This document shows, piece after piece, positions 12,047-23,021 of a stretch of 64,000 bases of DNA (position 1 is the first letter of the stretch; the number at the start of each line of letters is the position of its first letter). The position numbers were made by a program, and so were the translations under genes. The notes under the pieces were generated by a model. That model made no database searches. It saw nothing but the letters and a program-made list of their open reading frames with translations, and had not been told where the DNA came from. Location of the stretch: the NCBI GenBank assembly GCA_036186865.1, contig AP025040.1:36385425-36449424 (forward strand), written 5' to 3'. The DNA is from Eustoma russellianum (lineage: Eukaryota > Streptophyta > Magnoliopsida > Gentianales > Gentianaceae).

Positions 12047-12706
12047 AACTTAAACTTAGGCTTTATGCAAGCTAGATGCAAGTATGAATGAACTAAAAGC
12101 ACTCAAGTGTTCAAAAGTGAAAACAAATAAGTACTTTGGGTTTATGAAGGAAACAAGACTAGTTTTTTTTGCTCTTTACACTTTCGATTAATTTTCTGCA
12201 AGCTTTTCTTTGAAATAAGCTTCTCTTTCTTTCTTTGTTTTTTTCTTTGTTCAAAGCTAATCAAGGTGTATATATATTGGTAAAATTGATTGGTAAGGCT
12301 TTGTGTGTTTGTTTTGGATGGATATATTAATGTTTTTGTGTGTAGTAGGCTGTCAAGTTGTTCAAGATGAACAAGTTGATTTTCTTTCTTATCAAGGCTG
12401 CCAAATCAGATACTGAACACAAGAAAATGCAACTAAGCTCACCAAACAATACAACTAAACAAACACAAAGTCTAAAACAAGTTAAGAGCTTTATAACAAC
12501 AAGAATATAAGATATACCAAGGTAGATATATAAGCAATGGACTGAATATAAGTAATGCGGAAAAGCTTCTAAACCAAGAACTTAAAGTCCAAGAAAGTGT
12601 CTAAACCTAAAGAAATTGAAATCCAACCAAATGAAAAAGCAAACCATAAATCATCACAAAGAAATAATCTTTAAGTGTTTTATGATATGTTTGTCCTTAG
12701 TCCTTT

Positions 12707-12828
12707 CCAATTTCATATAGGTCCAGCGTTACGGTAATTTCTCAGAGTCCAATCCAACCTTATATCACCAATTTCATGTAGGTCCACCATTATGGTAATT
12801 TTCCATAGTCCAATCCAACCTTATATCA
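12707..12828. repeat. 61-bp direct tandem duplication in B leader
   Basis: Two adjacent 61-bp units start CCAATTTCAT and end CCAACCTTATATCA, with about 85-90% identity by eye. Confidence 0.85.
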
Positions 12829-13192
12829 CCAAATGATACGGTAAGCTTGTATATCAATTTGATTGAGTTTTTTTGCTTGTTGAACCGGAAGAAACAAAGA
12901 AACTTGATAAACAACAAGATGACACTTTTTTTTGAATGATGGACAACAAAGAAAACAAGATGTAACAGAAAAAGAAGTGAATATCAAACTTTTTTTAATT
13001 GACATAACAATGAACTAGAAAACACACGGAAAAACTTTTTTGGTTTTGTATACAATTCAAAACAAGAAGAAGACACTAAACCAAATAGAATTCAACCTGC
13101 TAAGAAGATGGTTGAATGGTGGATGAAGATAATAACAAAAGAAAAGAAAATTGACACAAAGAAATGATAAGTTGAGGTAAAGAAAAACCTTC

Positions 13193-13204
13193 GCTCTAAT
13201 ACCA
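13193..13204 (-). other. Primer-binding site of element B
   Basis: The minus strand reads TGGTATTAGAGC, one base different from the standard initiator Met site (TGGTATCAGAGC). It is separated from the LTR by AAG. Confidence 0.82.
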
Positions 13205-13207
13205 CTT

Positions 13208-13429
13208 TGATACGTGCAAGAATGGATCTTTCTTTAACTCTAGAGCTTCTCCTCCAAATATGGTTTAGGCACAAAAAAGATAGTTTCACCTTGTTTTCAA
13301 ATAAGTTGAAGAAAACTTTTTGAACATAAGTCCTCCAATGAGTTCTACATAATCCAAGCAATATAACCCAAAACATATACCTCCCTCTTGGATGTTTCCC
13401 TCCTTGGACAACTCTCACAAAGATGTTCA
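13208..13429 (-). repeat. 5' LTR of element B, inner part
   Basis: 222 bp matching 5823-6034 of the 3' LTR, from TGATACGTG to GATGTTCA. The LTR breaks here and resumes at about 21296 without detectable loss of B sequence. Confidence 0.87.
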
Positions 13430-13712
13430 TTTTATTCCCCCCCTAAACAACCAAGTAGGTCGGCCACAAGGCCATTTGAAGGCAACTCCCTCTCCCCTAA
13501 ACCATTTCATTCTTACACTTACACCTTACAAACTCAACATGACACTCTCTCCTTCTTCCCAGCAAGAAACACCTCCTAAATTGTCTTCCTTTACATCCCT
13601 CCAACCATGGTAATTAAGGGACCAAGAAAGAAGAAAATTTCTCATTTCACCTCATCTTCTCCTTTTCGAATCTTTCAATCAAGAAAGTCCTTCAACCAAC
13701 CCCTTTATTTCC
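13430..13712. other. Copied host flank in the filler
   Basis: Almost identical to 23022-23304, with one visible difference (C/T in AAGGGACCAAG). It is not retrotransposon sequence of family A. Confidence 0.88.
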
Positions 13713-14909
13713 TGATGAGCCAAATAAAGGCTAGAAAACGTTTCCAAGACTTTGTCTTCTATTCCAAATTGATTTGAACCTCAGCTATGGCAAAGAACAT
13801 CACAATGACACCCCTTGAACTGTAACCGTTTGTTCTTGGCTCAATTCTTGCCAACACCTCTTCCTCTTTGGCATTCCAACACATCTAAAACCTCATTGAG
13901 ACCCTAAGATGTTGTAAACCAAGAATGAAGTAAGTACTAACAAGTTCTAGGCTATGAACTTGAAAGAAACCGATTAGTGGTTTAAACTTCAACTAGAAAA
14001 GTTGAGAATTCCTTAAAGGAAATTTTGATTGAAATATGTTTGAATTGTGGTTATTTTACATTCAGGTTCCTATTCTACTTATAACCAACGAAATTTACAA
14101 AGGTACAAGGTTTAAAGTACAAAGTACAAGTCTAAAAGGAACATGCTTGCTTGGTAACTTGTTTGAACAATTTTGGTTCCAAGAAAGCTGGTTTGTCTTG
14201 CCGTGCTTCCTTGCTTGTTTCAGCCACATTTCTTGATCAATTTTGATTGGATAATACTTTGAGCAGCTTGGTTTGAATTGCCTTTGATTGGTTGCAAGTT
14301 TGGCTTTGAATTTTCAAAGTGAATTAAGCCTTAATCAGCCGTCATCTTCAAGGAGCTGATTGGATCAATCTTTGTGCTGCTTGCTTTCTTGTCTCCAACT
14401 TGTTTTTGATTGGTTTGAACATTTGCAAGACTTCTCCCAATTGGTTCATGCTTTGAGCAGCTTGTCCATTATGTTTGGCGTTGAAGAACAATTCAGATTT
14501 TTGACATGGGTGCTTGTCACCTCCTTGCTTGTAAGCTACTTGCTTGTCACCACCTTGCTTGAACAAAAATTCAGATTCTAATTGCATTTTCAAGCTAAGT
14601 ACGTATACCTGAAAAACAAGGCAATAATACGACACAAACTATCCTAAAACAAGGTTAACCAACCAACAATATTAAAAAGAACAACTAAAGATATGTACAA
14701 CATGTTTTTGATACAACTAGATCAAAGCTTGTATCATATAAACCCAATGGACATCATCTCTGCTTGGTTCATCCTCTTCATGCCTATAAAGAAATGATTC
14801 AACACAATGCAACAACTTCTTAGCCATACTCCTTGTCATGGGACCTGTGCGGGGCAGTGAGGTGTCATCATCAGTGTTTGTATCCATAAGGTTAGGCTGT
14901 AGCTCATCA
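13713..14909 (-). repeat. 3' LTR of A2 (1197 bp)
   Basis: Runs TGATGAGCC...GCTCATCA on the plus strand, with 8-bp inverted terminal repeats TGATGAGC/GCTCATCA. It is nearly identical to the solo LTR at 23305-24502 and closely related to the A3 LTRs. Confidence 0.9.
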
Positions 14910-15325
14910 TTCCCTCCCACTTGAGAAGGATTCGTCCTCGAATCTGAATCAATACTAAATGGAGAAAGGTCAGCAACATTAAAAGTTTTAGAGATAGGAC
15001 CATACCTTTCTTCAGGAAGATCGAGAACATAGGCATTATCACCAAGCCGTTTCACCACTTTGAACGGTCCATCGCCTCTTGGCTTCAACTTTGAGTCCCT
15101 TTCCTTAGGGAATCTTTCTTTCCTCAAGTGTAACCAAACAAGATCACCAGGCTCAAATATAACAACTTTATGATTCCTGTTGGCTCTATTGGCATACACT
15201 TTATTCTTAGCTTCAAGTTTTGACTTAACCTTTTCATGCAATTCTTTCACAAGTTTTGCTTTTCGTTCACCATCTAAACTAACACGTTCATGAACAGGTA
15301 TGGGAACAAGATCAAGCGGGGACAA
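14717..15325 (-). pseudogene. A2 pol: integrase C-terminus and tail reading into the LTR
   Basis: A 202-codon fragment continuing the integrase after the nonsense codon near 15347. It has the GPY/F-like block (LVWLHLRKERFP, RGDGPFKVVKRLGDNAYVLDLP) and FNVADLSPF. The sequence then passes SRTNPSQVGGNDE across the PPT and LTR edge. The last about 63 residues lie inside the LTR and contain GPMTRSMAKKL, SFLYRHEEDEP and DVHWVYMIQALI. No chromodomain is present. In CRM elements a C-terminal targeting motif partly encoded by the LTR is known; the match of architecture is clear, the function here is inferred. Confidence 0.85.
14910..14922 (-). other. Polypurine tract of A2
   Basis: The minus strand reads AAGTGGGAGGGAA directly before the LTR (TGATGAGC). 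Translation through the junction is VGGNDEL, in the pol frame. Confidence 0.9.
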
Positions 15326-15346
15326 AGGGTTAAAGCCATAAACAAC

Positions 15347-16519
15347 TTAAAAAGGAGAATGCAACGTTCCACTATGATCAACTCTATTGTATGCAAACTC
15401 AATATAAGCTAAGCAGTCTTCCCAATTCTTTAAGTTCTTTTGAATGACAACACGTAACAGTTGAGACAAAGTTCTATTAACAACTTCAGTTTGACCATCG
15501 GTTTGTGGGTGAGCAGTTGTAGAAAATAACAATTTATTACCAAGTCTACTCCACAAAACACGCCAGAAATGACTTAGAAACTTTGTATCTCTATCACTAA
15601 CAATTGTACGTGGCATGCCATGCAATCTAACAATCTCCTTAAAGAACAAATCAGCAATATGAATAGCATCATCAACTTTCTTACATGCAATGAAATGTGC
15701 CATTTTGGAAAATCTATCAACAACAACAAAGATTCCCAATACAAAGTCCATAGAAAGATCAGTCCAAGGTGAGCTTGGAACAGATAAGGGAGTGTACAAT
15801 CCATGCGGTTGTGTTCTAGATTTTGCTTGTTTGCAAGTAATACATTGGTCACATACCTTATCAACATGTGCTTTCATATGCGGCCAGAAGAAATGCTCCT
15901 TAAGTGTTTCCAAAGTTTTTAACAAGCCAAAATGACCCATTAAACCTCCTCCATGAGCTTCTTTTATCAACAACTCTCTTAATGAACAGATTGGTACACA
16001 TAACTTATGTTCTTTAAACAAATAACCATCATGCAAGTAATATTTAGCAAAAGGTGAATCAAGGCATGCTTGATAGATAGAGCTAAAGTCATGATCAGAA
16101 TGATACATCTCTTTGATAGACTCAAAACCAAACATGTTACATGAAAGAGTAGTAATCAAAGTATAGCGACGAGATAATGCATCAGCAACAACATTTTCTT
16201 TTCCTTGCTTATACTTGATCACATAAGGGAATTGTTCAATGAATTCAACCCATTTGGCATGTCTTTTGTTCAATTTTCCTTGACCTTTTAGATACTTAAG
16301 GCTTTCATGATTAGTATGAATCACAAATTCCTTAGGTTGCAGATAATGTTGCCAAGTTTGTAAAGAACGGACAAGGGCATACAATTCTTTATCATAGGTT
16401 GAATAATGTATGGAAGCTCCTTTCAATTTCTCACTAAAGTAGGCAACAGGTTTGTTACCTTGATGCAATACAGCTCCAATGCCAACTCCACTCACATTCA
16501 ACTTCAAACATTTTATCAA
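15347..16519 (-). pseudogene. A2 pol: RNase H and integrase core
   Basis: A 390-codon frame. RNase H: GIGAVLHQGNKPVAYFSEKL, STYDKELYALVRSLQ, HTNHESLKYLKGQGKLN, VVADALSRRY. Integrase: EAHGGGLMGHFG...H followed by CDQCITCKQAK (HHCC), then the D,D,E core (TDLSMDFVLG; VSDRDTKF; TDGQTEVVNRTL). An in-frame 30-bp deletion removes ten residues after MDFVLG that A3 keeps. A Glu-to-stop change (GAA to TAA on the coding strand) ends the frame at LHSPF near 15347. A 5-bp deletion near 16490 separates it from the RT frame. Confidence 0.87.
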
Positions 16520-17567
16520 AGTTGGGCAATCTCAGGATAGGTGCAGAAGTTAGACGTTTCTTAAGTTCCTCAAAGGCTTGTTGTTGTGATTCTCCCCATT
16601 CATAACTTACATCTTTCTTGACTAACTCATTCAAGGGTGCAGCTATGGTAGAGAAATCCTTCACAAAACGTCTATAGAAGCTAGCTAATCCATGAAAACT
16701 CCTAACATCTCCAGCAGACTTAGGGGTTGGCCACTCAGTTATGGATTTAACTTTCTCTTGGTCCATTTCAATTCCTTCAACACTAATCACAAATCCTAAT
16801 AATCTAACCTTCTCCAGACAGAAAGAAAACTTCTTGAAATTAGCATACAACTTTTCTTTCTGTAGGGTGACAAAAACAGCTCTAAGATGGATCAGATGTT
16901 CACTTAGGGTTTTGGAGTAGATAAGAATGTCATCAAAGTAAACTACTACAAATTTCCCTATGAATTTCCTTAAGACCTCATTCATTAACCTCATGAAAGT
17001 ACTAGGGGCGTTGGTTAAACCAAAGGGCATAACTAACCATTCGTACAATCCAAATTTAGTCTTAAAGGCAGTTTTCCATTCATCACCTTCCCCAATTCTC
17101 ACTTGGAAATAACCTTGTTTAAGATCTACTTTGCTAAAGCATCTAGACCCATGTAACATATCCAACATGTCATCCAACCTAGGAATAGGGTATCTATACT
17201 TCACAGTGATCTTATTGATGGCTCTACAATCAGTACACATTCTCCAAGTTTCATCTTTCTTAGGGAGAATGATAACAGGAACATCACAAGGACTCATACT
17301 CTCTTTTACTTTACCTTGGGTCAATAATTCCTCAACTTGTTTTTGGATTTCCTTAGTTTCCTCTGGATTGGCTCTATAGGCAGGTCTGTTTGGTAGAACA
17401 GCTCCTGGAATGAAATCTATTTGATGATCAATGCCTCTTAGAGGTGGTAAACCTGGGAGATCTCCTTCAGGAAACAAGCTAGAAAATTCTTGAAGTAAAG
17501 ATGCAACTTCACTTGGTAAAGTAGATGGTATTTCAGTTGAAGAGAACAGAGTTTCTTTGTAAAGCAA
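16455..17567 (-). pseudogene. A2 pol: reverse transcriptase
   Basis: A 370-codon frame with all RT blocks: LPPLRGIDHQIDFIPG, MSPCDVPVIILPKKD, WRMCTDCRAINKIT, YRYPIPRLDDMLDMLHG, FSKVDLKQGYFQVRI, WLVMPFGLTNAPSTFMRLMNE, catalytic VVYFDDILIYSK, and VISVEGIEMDQEK. RNase H starts and is lost at a 5-bp deletion after FEVEC. The RT domain itself has no stop. YFDD and the surrounding blocks are intact, so this is the best preserved enzyme of A2. It overlaps the RNase H frame only because of the frame change. Confidence 0.88.
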
Positions 17568-17607
17568 GACATAAACAGTTTTGTTTGAATTGATAGCATG
17601 GAATACC

Positions 17608-18148
17608 TCACTTTGAGATGCAAAGAATGCATTTTTTTAGAGATGGTTTGGCAGAAACTTTGATTTCTTTCGGTTCAATTTTAAGATGAGAAGTTTTCAG
17701 TTGGTTTTCTTTGATGAAAATCCTTTCCAGTTCCTTTTCTTTTGGATCATTATGGCTTTTTAACATTCGTTGTTGATCCTCAAAGACTTTGTGCGGGGGC
17801 AAGGCATTTAATTTGAACAGTTTGTTGTTATGCCTAAAGGAATATCTATTTAGGTAACCATCATATGTAACCTTGTTGTCAAATTGCCATGGTCTACCTA
17901 ATAAGATATGACTTGATTGCATAGGGGCTACATCACATAACACCTCAGCATAATACCCACCAATTGATAAAGGAACTAGGACTTGCTTTGTTACTTTAAC
18001 TTCACCACACTCATTAAGCCATGTAAGTCTATAAGGACGGGGGGTGATTATTTAAAGGTAACTCAAGTTTCCTAACAAGTTCAAAACTTGCAACATTGGT
18101 ACATGAACCAGAGTCAATGATTAAAGTGCAGACTTTCTTTTTAACCAT
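17608..18148 (-). pseudogene. A2 pol: protease and protease-RT linker, broken
   Basis: The region between gag and RT. The longest open piece (17943-17608) reads CDVAPMQSSHILLGRPWQFD, NRYSFRHNNKLFKL and the lysine-rich linker. Upstream, the protease site is disrupted. TGT became TGA after FHIH (18149), and one extra G in the G-run near 18040 shifts the frame. A 2-bp deletion in the T-run near 17632 breaks the link to RT. A3 (43700-44150) shows the intact order, with DSGS as the catalytic motif. Confidence 0.82.
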
Positions 18149-19582
18149 TCAGTGAATGTGGAATATGTTCTCTCGTTGTATTTCAGGTTCTTCAGTTTTA
18201 ATTTGGGCACTTAGAGCTCGACGGACAACTAAGAACTCTTTTGTTTCACACTCATTAATCTCTTCACTAAGATCTTCTTCTTCCTCACATGTTTGTTCAA
18301 TTTCATTGTTTTCTTCACTCTCTTCCAATTCTTCCTCAGAATAATACTCATTAGACTCTTCAATAAACAAGATTCGTTTAGGGTTGGGACATTGATTAGC
18401 AAAATGACCTTTTCCTAAGCATTTAAAACATTGAATATCACGAGCCTTAACATTAGGCGTACCTTCCACCTTGGCTTTGCCTTTATAAGTGATTGGAAGC
18501 TTTGGACGATTTTGGATATTCTGGGTTGATTTTCCTTGGAATCCACGGCCTTGGCCTTGTTGTGGACGGAAAGGCGTCCTGGGCTGTGTTCTAGGAAAAC
18601 TCAAAGGATTAGTCCGAAAAGAAGGGTTAGAAGTTTTAACCTTCAATTGTCTTTCCACTTTCTCTGCAATGTGAACCATAGAAGCCAGATCAGAGTAAGG
18701 TGTAAGTTCTACCTTAAATGCAATCACTTTGTTCAGACCAGCTAGAAATCTAGCCATTGTGGCTTCCTCAGCTTCTTCTATGTTAGCCCTGGTAAGCAGA
18801 TGTTCTAATTCTGTATAAAATTCATCAACAGATCTATTACCTTGAGAAAGTTGTTGTAATTTCTGGAAAATGCTTCTTTCATAGGAAGGAGATATGAATC
18901 TCTTCCTCATCTCTTGTTTCAGCTCGGACCAAGTAACAACAGGGGGATGTCTTGTTCTTCTTCGGGTGTTCTTCAATTGCTCCCACCAGAGTAAAGCATA
19001 ATCTACAAATTCAAAAGTTGCATACCGCACTTTGGCCAATTCAGAATAGTTAGTGCAAGAATACATATGTTCTACTTTTGTTTCCCATTGCAGATATGTT
19101 TCAGGATCACTTTTCCCTTGGAAGGTGGGTATTGTCAGTTTAGTAGTAATGAACTCTTCTTCAAGATGTTCATCTCTTTCAGGCTGGCGTTCATCATACC
19201 GTTCTTCCGGATAGTGTCCTTCATTGTACTCAGGGAGATTATCAAATCTCTCCTCAAAAGAAATGTTCCTACGACCACCATTACTACCTCGACCTCTACC
19301 TCTACCTCTAAGTGATGTGACTTTTCTACGTTCAACATGAGACTCTTTACCATAAGAGGTGCCTTCTTGAAAAGGTATACTAGGTTCCTTTTGATCTGAG
19401 GTTGGCTTTTCTACTTTGCTTATCCTTTGTTTGTTATCCTCTATGTCACTTCTCATTAAACCAAACTGATTAACAAGGAAAGTGAGTGTTTGCTGTATAT
19501 TCTCTAGGGTAACAGGGACTGGGGATGGGACAGGAGTAGATGGGGACGGGGATGGTGCATTATCTTTCTGTTGGGGACCCAT
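18149..19582 (-). CDS. gag: A2 Gag polyprotein (477 aa, ends at nonsense codon)
   Basis: The start ATG (19580-19582, MGPQQKD) matches A3's (MGLQQKD). N-terminal Pro/Ser-rich segment, a short coiled-coil-like stretch (VTLENIQQTLTFLVNQFGL), and an Arg/Gly-rich patch around residues 95-110 (RGRGRGRGSNGGRR). The capsid-like domain (TYLQWETKVEHMYSCTNY, LWWEQLKNT, LKQEMRKRFISP, LQQLSQGNRSVDEF) follows. The zinc knuckle CFKCLGKGHFANQC is at residues 385-398, then an acidic tail. Gag forms the particle and binds genomic RNA. In the family Gag is fused to Pol in one frame; here the ORF stops at FHIH because TGT became TGA. It is the only complete-looking Gag in the window. Confidence 0.88.
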   Translation of the reverse strand: MGPQQKDNAPSPSPSTPVPSPVPVTLENIQQTLTFLVNQFGLMRSDIEDNKQRISKVEKPTSDQKEPSIPFQEGTSYGKESHVERRKVTSLRGRGRGRGSNGGRRNISFEERFDNLPEYNEGHYPEERYDERQPERDEHLEEEFITTKLTIPTFQGKSDPETYLQWETKVEHMYSCTNYSELAKVRYATFEFVDYALLWWEQLKNTRRRTRHPPVVTWSELKQEMRKRFISPSYERSIFQKLQQLSQGNRSVDEFYTELEHLLTRANIEEAEEATMARFLAGLNKVIAFKVELTPYSDLASMVHIAEKVERQLKVKTSNPSFRTNPLSFPRTQPRTPFRPQQGQGRGFQGKSTQNIQNRPKLPITYKGKAKVEGTPNVKARDIQCFKCLGKGHFANQCPNPKRILFIEESNEYYSEEELEESEENNEIEQTCEEEEDLSEEINECETKEFLVVRRALSAQIKTEEPEIQRENIFHIH

Positions 19583-21295
19583 GATTCAGAAAACAATCTC
19601 AAAAGCCAATTAAAATATTGACAAGATGCAAATACTCTACTTTATGTTGACAATTGTTCAAAACAACAATTTGGACTATTTCTCCTAAGGATTCAAGAAA
19701 ATCACAGAAGTCAAATTGTTGTTCTGGCTGAATGAAATCTACAGGGTTGTTTAAGACAATCCCTCAATTTACTTTACAGCATATGCAATTATCAATTGAA
19801 GTAAAGTGAAAGTAAAAGCACACAAACAAAGTGTCAGCAAGGGTTTGCTTTAGAAACTTCCAATATTTCAAATCTACAACACTTTGGGTTTTTCTTTGGC
19901 ACTTTCTTTCTTTTGAGCTTTGCACAGGAATTTCCCTTTTGCAATGTTCAATTTTGGGCTTCTCCTCACTTTTCTTTCTTGTGCAATTCTCTCTTGTCTT
20001 GCCTCTTACTTGTTGACAAATAATGGCTTTTCTCTCGTGTGTTTCTCAATCAAGCTTAATTTTCTTTCTTTGGGGTGTTTGCTTGATTGTTGTGAGACTA
20101 CTGCTCACGGCCTACATGAGTCATTGCTCACGGCCTTTAATTGCACAAGGTTTGTTGTATTTGGAACTTGAAAGTTTCTCGTACACAACACGGCTAAACA
20201 CTATGTAGTGAGAAATCAATTAACAATTACAACAAGTTCAAATTGATTATAGTGCAAGGTAAGTTCAGAAATTGATCTAAAACAATTGGATAGCTTTTTA
20301 ACAGTGTGGGGGTTTAAACAATTCCTAACTTCCAGGATGTATCTAAGTCCAACAAGTTGTTTGAAACAATTGAAATCAACAAAAAGATATAGCTATTAGC
20401 ATTCACCAAGATTTCAAATGAGCTTTAAAAACTTGTTCTAAACACACGGTTTTGGCAATTGTTTTTCTGTTTTTGATGCAAATGATCTAACTAATCTTAT
20501 GATAGCTAAATGCAACTTAGTTGTTTCTAAATGCAATTATAAGGGCTGATTACTATAACAACTAATGGAAATCAGTTTTGATGCAAACTAACTAACTTGT
20601 TCTGTTTTGTTTTTAAGTTATCTATTCTGCCTTGTTTTTGTTTTGGTTTTCGTTTGTATGATGCAATCAGTTTCTAAAGATGTTACTAGATGCAAGTCTT
20701 TATATTCTACTCAACAAACGTTTATCAACTAGAAACTTGGCAGCAAACATAGTTAACTAGAACTACTTTTTTTGTTCTTTAGTTTTCGGATTTTCTTGTT
20801 CTAAACTAAACAACCAACTAAACCTTTAAACTATGTTGTAAACTAGTCTAACTAAGCTAAATAAGGCAGCAACTACAACGTCTAAAACAGTTTGCACACA
20901 ACTACTAAAAACAGAATTTAACAACTTGATTACAAACTAAACTATCAACTAATCTATTTTTGTGTTCAAAGTTTTCTGTTTTAAGGGCTTAACTAAACTA
21001 CCATTTAAACTTCTAAATTAGGACCTAATGAACATTGTCTAAGCTAGATTGAACAAGAACAACAAGTTACACGCGGTTTTAACTAAACTACACAAACAGA
21101 TTCTAACAACACTTAAGACTATTCTAAGTTCTTTTTGTGGTGTTTCGGTTATTGCTACTTAAACTAACTTACCAAACTGTTGTAAACTAACTAATAAACA
21201 CTTTTAAACATAAACTAACTACCTAAATTAACAGGTTCTAAATGGACATAAAAAAACAGTTTACTACACGGTTTTTGGGCAGCATCATTTTTATG
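19583..21295 (-). other. Leader of A2, truncated before PBS
   Basis: Collinear with 45583-47320 of A3. It ends in ATGCAAGT, whereas A3 continues for about 45 bp to the PBS and then the LTR. No ORF of note. It has many CAACTA/ACTAAAC words. Confidence 0.8.
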
Positions 21296-22276
21296 CAAGT
21301 TTTGAAAGATTCTAGCCTTCATTTTGAATATGAACCAAGAAAACGCACAAGAATTACTCTTGAAGAAGAAGAAAATTTCATTGAAGGTGTGTGATTACAA
21401 GGCTTCTCTTATGTGCCTTTTATAGGCAAAAATATCACAAGACAACAAACTATCTTACATATTGAAATAATGATTGAAAATACTACACACTTCTAAAAAC
21501 TATTCATGTAGGCTCCACAAAAACTAGTCTTGCAAGTCTTAAATGATGATTTTCAAAGTAGGTCCCTCAAGTACTATTCATGGAAGACTTTAAGGATTTG
21601 TCTTCAACTTGAAATCGTTTCTGTTTTGTGACTGATTTTTAGACATCTTCCAATCCAAACTAGGCCTTGATCTTTATTAGAGAATTATAGCCCATTGAGT
21701 GTAGAAAATAAGCATATAAAGTTCTTTGCAGTTGGCCCAACCATTGAGGAGATACATCTAAATTACTGAAGGTATGTCACAGAATTCGGTAGAAACAGTA
21801 CTTCCATTTGCATTCTCCTTTTGGCTATCACGACGAACGATTTTGGAAAAGCAAAAAACATGAAGGTTGTAGATCTTTGTCTTAGATTTCCGACGCATCT
21901 TCCAAATTTTAATTTGGCCTTGTGGTTGGAGAGATACATCAATTCTACTAAAACTGGTCCTACAGAAACTCACAATCCGAGATGGGCCTAAACTAATACA
22001 ACATAAACATTTAAAAAGCAAAATAAAGAACACATTCTATCTTAATGATATTTTACAATGGTTCTAAAAATTCTTATGAATCATGTTATAGGTTCAATAA
22101 GGTGAACCCAATGTATAAATTCCCTTGGTTCATTTTGCACATGTTTAAATAGGACGGCCCCCACTTCATGCATTAGTTTCTTAGTTTTACTTCTTGTTAA
22201 GGGTCCTTGATCTTGCATTTTTGTAACATTATGTTTATCATTATCTTAACATGGATGAGGGTTATGGACCTCATCA
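21296..22276 (-). repeat. 5' LTR of element B, outer part
   Basis: Matches 6035-7005 of B's 3' LTR (TTGAAAGATTCTAGCC to GACCTCATCA) and is followed by the right TSD ACACC at 22277-22281. Confidence 0.88.
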
Positions 22277-22534
22277 ACACCAGTCTCTCAAAAGAGACAT
22301 AGATCAATTGATGTATATAAGGATTGAGATGGTATCACACTGTTACATATCAATCTCTCAACTCATGGAACATAGATCGATCAATGTACTTATCATACCT
22401 TACTTGGATCGATCAATGTAATAAGAATCAAAATTAGAACCACACTGTATAACATCTATGTCTTAATCTGAAACACATAGATTGATCGATGTATATATCA
22501 GTCCTTAAAATTTGAGACGTAGATCGATCGATGT
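22277..22534. repeat. Host repeat with GATCGATC-type motifs
   Basis: Five AGATCGATCAATGTA-like motifs start at 22301, 22374, 22406, 22479 and 22521; a sixth is left of B at 5802. Each has a palindromic core around ATCGAT. Spacing alternates between long (about 73) and short (about 32-42). B inserted between motif one and two. Confidence 0.75.
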
Positions 22535-23021
22535 CATCTTCATTTGAGGTAATCTCCTTAATCTATGATAACATTTATTACACCCTCATTTTTATTCTTG
22601 TTGCCAATGTAGGCTAAGGAAGTATATTATATGAATATATTGATATGATTGAACTTTGTGATATAATTACATTACTAGCATAATTTAGATAAGTAGGGCA
22701 CATAAGGTATTAGTAAGGAATATATAGATAGTTGCGAAATAAAATGGAAGGTGTAACAAGTTATTTAGTAGGAAGAAATTAAGCGGAAATGAAAAACATG
22801 ACACATGTTATTATCCCAAGTAAAGAAAAGAAAAAACATAAGAGGGAAATGAGAAATGAATTTAATATTCATAAGAAGGCAAAAAAAGGAAGAGGAAGAC
22901 AAAAATTCGGCCATGCATCTTAGGAAAGCAGAAAAGCTTCCCTTGTCATATTTTGTAAGAAGCATGTGCCACTTGGATTATTATACTTGCATGCAAGGAA
23001 GCATGGCCAAAAGTGGAATCA
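22535..23021. other. Unassigned host spacer
   Basis: AT-rich and purine-rich, with no coding or repeat signature that I recognise. Confidence 0.45.

Larger units (their letters stand above)
11659..13192 (-). other. Untranslated leader of element B
   Basis: About 1.5 kb between PBS and gag without coding potential. It holds a stem-loop block (12019-12046) conserved in D, and a 61-bp tandem duplication (12707-12828). Confidence 0.75.
13430..21295 (-). mobile_element. 7.87-kb filler carrying 283 bp of flank plus element A2 (no PBS or 5' LTR)
   Basis: The block interrupts B's 5' LTR. It starts with a copy of 23022-23304, then a complete A-family 3' LTR, PPT, pol, gag and most of the leader, and ends within the leader just before the position of the PBS. 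There is no TSD around the block. Its left junction shares TCA and its right junction shares about CAAGT with the donor. The bases TTTCC before the LTR (13708-13712) equal the TSD of the solo LTR at 23305. So the block looks copied from that locus rather than inserted by integrase. Confidence 0.82.
5823..22276 (-). mobile_element. Full-span gypsy (CRM-like) element B, split by filler
   Basis: The element begins TGATACGTG at 5823 and ends CCTCATCA at 22276, flanked by a 5-bp direct repeat ACACC (5818-5822 and 22277-22281). Reading on the minus strand it has a 5' LTR (22276-21296 continued at 13429-13208), PBS, leader, gag, protease, RT, RNase H, integrase, PPT and 3' LTR. The 5' LTR is interrupted at 13430-21295 by foreign DNA. 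Its two LTRs differ at several percent of sites by eye and the coding region has many lesions, so it is older than A2, A3 and E. The complete TSD shows the span is one original insertion. Confidence 0.88.

Noticed and set aside
14836..15045. Alternative-frame ORFs over pol ends (also 15574-15867, 41541-41864, 43440-43634, 45135-45353)
   Set aside because: They are shadow frames of pol or gag, repeated only because the elements are homologous.
19067..19315. Thr/Ser-rich opposite-strand ORF ending in TTTITTSTSTSTSK (also 45067-45399)
   Set aside because: It is antisense to the Arg/Gly-rich gag patch and has no independent support.
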